Positions 49,549-50,603 of a DNA stretch of 50,603 nucleotides are shown piece after piece. Position 1 is the stretch's first letter. Every line of letters begins with the position of its first letter. The notes under the pieces are model-generated. The model saw only the letters and a program-made list of their open reading frames with translations, did no database searches and was not told where the DNA came from. The DNA is from a virus, in IMG/VR virus record IMGVR_UViG_3300046002_006145, positions 1 to 50,603 of that record; one strand, written 5' to 3'. A program made the position numbers and the translations under genes.

Positions 49549-50603
49549 TTAAGTTATTGTTAAAGCAGTTACTGTTCCGTTTAAATCTCTTGTAATAGTT
49601 TCAGTTAGAGTTAAAGTTACTCCATTATGTATTTTAGTGGCGACAAGGATAGTTACTAAATCGTTTAAATCTCTTGTTAAGGTTAGCACTCCACTATCTC
49701 CATCAGCCCATATAACTGATATAGGACTATTAATCAAGTCATTTGTATAAGTTATACTTTGAGGAATATATGACTCTGACAACAACATTTCTTTAAATAC
49801 AGAAGTAGCTGAAATTCCTAATTGACTCTCTAATATTGTTTCAGAATAATCTACATAAGTAGTAGGGGAAGAACCTATTTCAACTTGCATAGTATTCAAG
49901 TACGAAACAAGAAAAGACACGATGACAAATGCAGCGTTTGATGGTGTTGTAAACGAATTTCCGCTTGCGCTATTACCTCCCGATACATAAACATAATTAC
50001 TATCATAATAACACGTAAATCTCATTTGTTTTGCTGATGGTGAAACATATTGAGTATTAGGTAAAACCGGTATATAGTAAGACATACCCCAATTAACATC
50101 CGTAGAGATTACATTTAAATCTGTAATAAGCTTCCCAGAGGTTGCAGTTAATTTATTAAATTTATTTTTACCAACTACTAATCCAGCTTTGGTTTCATTC
50201 AATACTCTACCCATAAATGAACTAAGTGGTTTTGTATTTTGTAAATCTGATAAGTTATTTACAATATCATTTTTAACTAATAAAGACGGATCGATATTAG
50301 CTAAAGGAATAGTTAAAGTATAAGTTGCATAAGTTGTAGAAACTGTACCTAATTCTAATTGATAATTGACATTGTCTGCTACTACTCCTGAAAAAATAAC
50401 ATAAGCAACTCCTGGTGGAACAGTAAATGTAGTTCCGCTTGCACTATTCCCCCCCGATACATACATTCTATTAATATCATAATAACAAGTGAACCTCATG
50501 TTTTTATTAGATTTATAAGAAGCCCCTACGGTAACCGGAATAAAATCACTAAAAAAATAATTTACATCAGCTGTTTTTCCGTTAGTATTTGAAATATAAA
50601 AAC
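49549..50603 (-). CDS. Tail fibre, C-terminal part (start lies across the join, see 1-497)
   Basis: This covers most of the 474-residue tail fibre; the frame runs off the window's right end and continues at 497-1 after the circle closes. An internal duplication is visible. Two modules each begin GKN-(I/K)-(Y/F)-N and carry MRFTCYYD, (V/M)YVSGGNSASG and a TxxxYxxYT-like end (codons about 115-225 and 265-375). A C-terminal beta domain with repeated D-L-N-(D/G)-x-V-T follows. The duplicate modules probably bind a surface sugar. The ATG at 50499 is internal and should not be taken as the start. Confidence 0.85.
   Translation of the reverse strand, partial: FYISNTNGKTADVNYFFSDFIPVTVGASYKSNKNMRFTCYYDINRMYVSGGNSASGTTFTVPPGVAYVIFSGVVADNVNYQLELGTVSTTYATYTLTIPLANIDPSLLVKNDIVNNLSDLQNTKPLSSFMGRVLNETKAGLVVGKNKFNKLTATSGKLITDLNVISTDVNWGMSYYIPVLPNTQYVSPSAKQMRFTCYYDSNYVYVSGGNSASGNSFTTPSNAAFVIVSFLVSYLNTMQVEIGSSPTTYVDYSETILESQLGISATSVFKEMLLSESYIPQSITYTNDLINSPISVIWADGDSGVLTLTRDLNDLVTILVATKIHNGVTLTLTETITRDLNGTVTALTIT
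50477..50603. repeat. Terminal direct repeat, right copy (circular overlap)
   Basis: Exact copy of positions 1-127. It should be removed to give the 50,476-bp circle. Removing it leaves the tail-fibre gene intact across the join. Confidence 0.93.

Overview
The window is a complete temperate tailed-phage genome (siphovirus-like) of a Bacteroidota host, most likely in the Flavobacteriia. The first 127 bases recur exactly at the end (1-127 = 50477-50603). The molecule is therefore circular or circularly permuted, with a unique length of 50,476 bp, and a tail-fibre gene runs across the join. Host evidence: AT-rich DNA, Bacteroidota -7 promoter boxes (TAnnTTTG), start codons mostly without Shine-Dalgarno sequences, a BACON domain in a tail protein, a PcfJ/PcfK pair, and a Bacteroidota-type tyrosine integrase next to a tRNA-derived attachment site.

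Layout. Packaging and DNA-modification genes (860-4629, minus) encode both terminase subunits, a TET-associated-type glycosyltransferase and a ParB-like protein. Next comes a long minus-strand early block: PcfJ/PcfK, DUF3560, RuvC-like nuclease, SSB-like protein, DGQHR protein, a DUF4406-DnaA fusion, a DnaC-like loader and an O-like initiator with internal iteron-like repeats (4711-11004). It continues with a recombination block of RecT, a metallo-beta-lactamase-fold protein and an SbcC/RecF-like ATPase (11184-16081), then small regulators (16188-17004). The lysogeny block (17121-20511, plus) has two repressor-like HTH proteins and a large adenine methyltransferase. Integrase and attP follow (20521-22120), then lysis genes (22178-23731, minus), a lone plus-strand lipoprotein (23923-24570), and tail and head genes read from 38979 down to 24611. 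A plus-strand cluster of small early-type genes (39206-42036) splits the head module. MuF protein, portal and receptor-binding proteins lie at 42071-50476 and wrap to 1-838.

Regulation. Eleven copies of a 15-bp palindrome (consensus GTATYACTGTRATAC) lie at transcription-unit starts around the genome, nine of them next to a TAnnTTTG box. At six early-type or accessory promoters the operator covers the predicted transcription start. At three late-type promoters (terminase, lysis, head) it lies just upstream of the -7 box. This suggests one regulator with position-dependent effects. The repressor region itself has a different palindrome. A second repeated element, a CGCAAC-containing leader directly before start codons, marks six or seven genes.

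How the genes work together: after entry the early promoters would fire. RecT, the ATPase and the MBL protein, together with the DnaA-like protein, loader and O-like initiator, would recombine and replicate DNA. The late operons build an HK97-fold head, a long tail with a BACON-decorated tube, and fibres with duplicated binding modules. Holin and lysozyme release the particles. In lysogens the HTH repressors, methyltransferase and integrase maintain the prophage. All functions are read from the sequence alone; no database search was possible.
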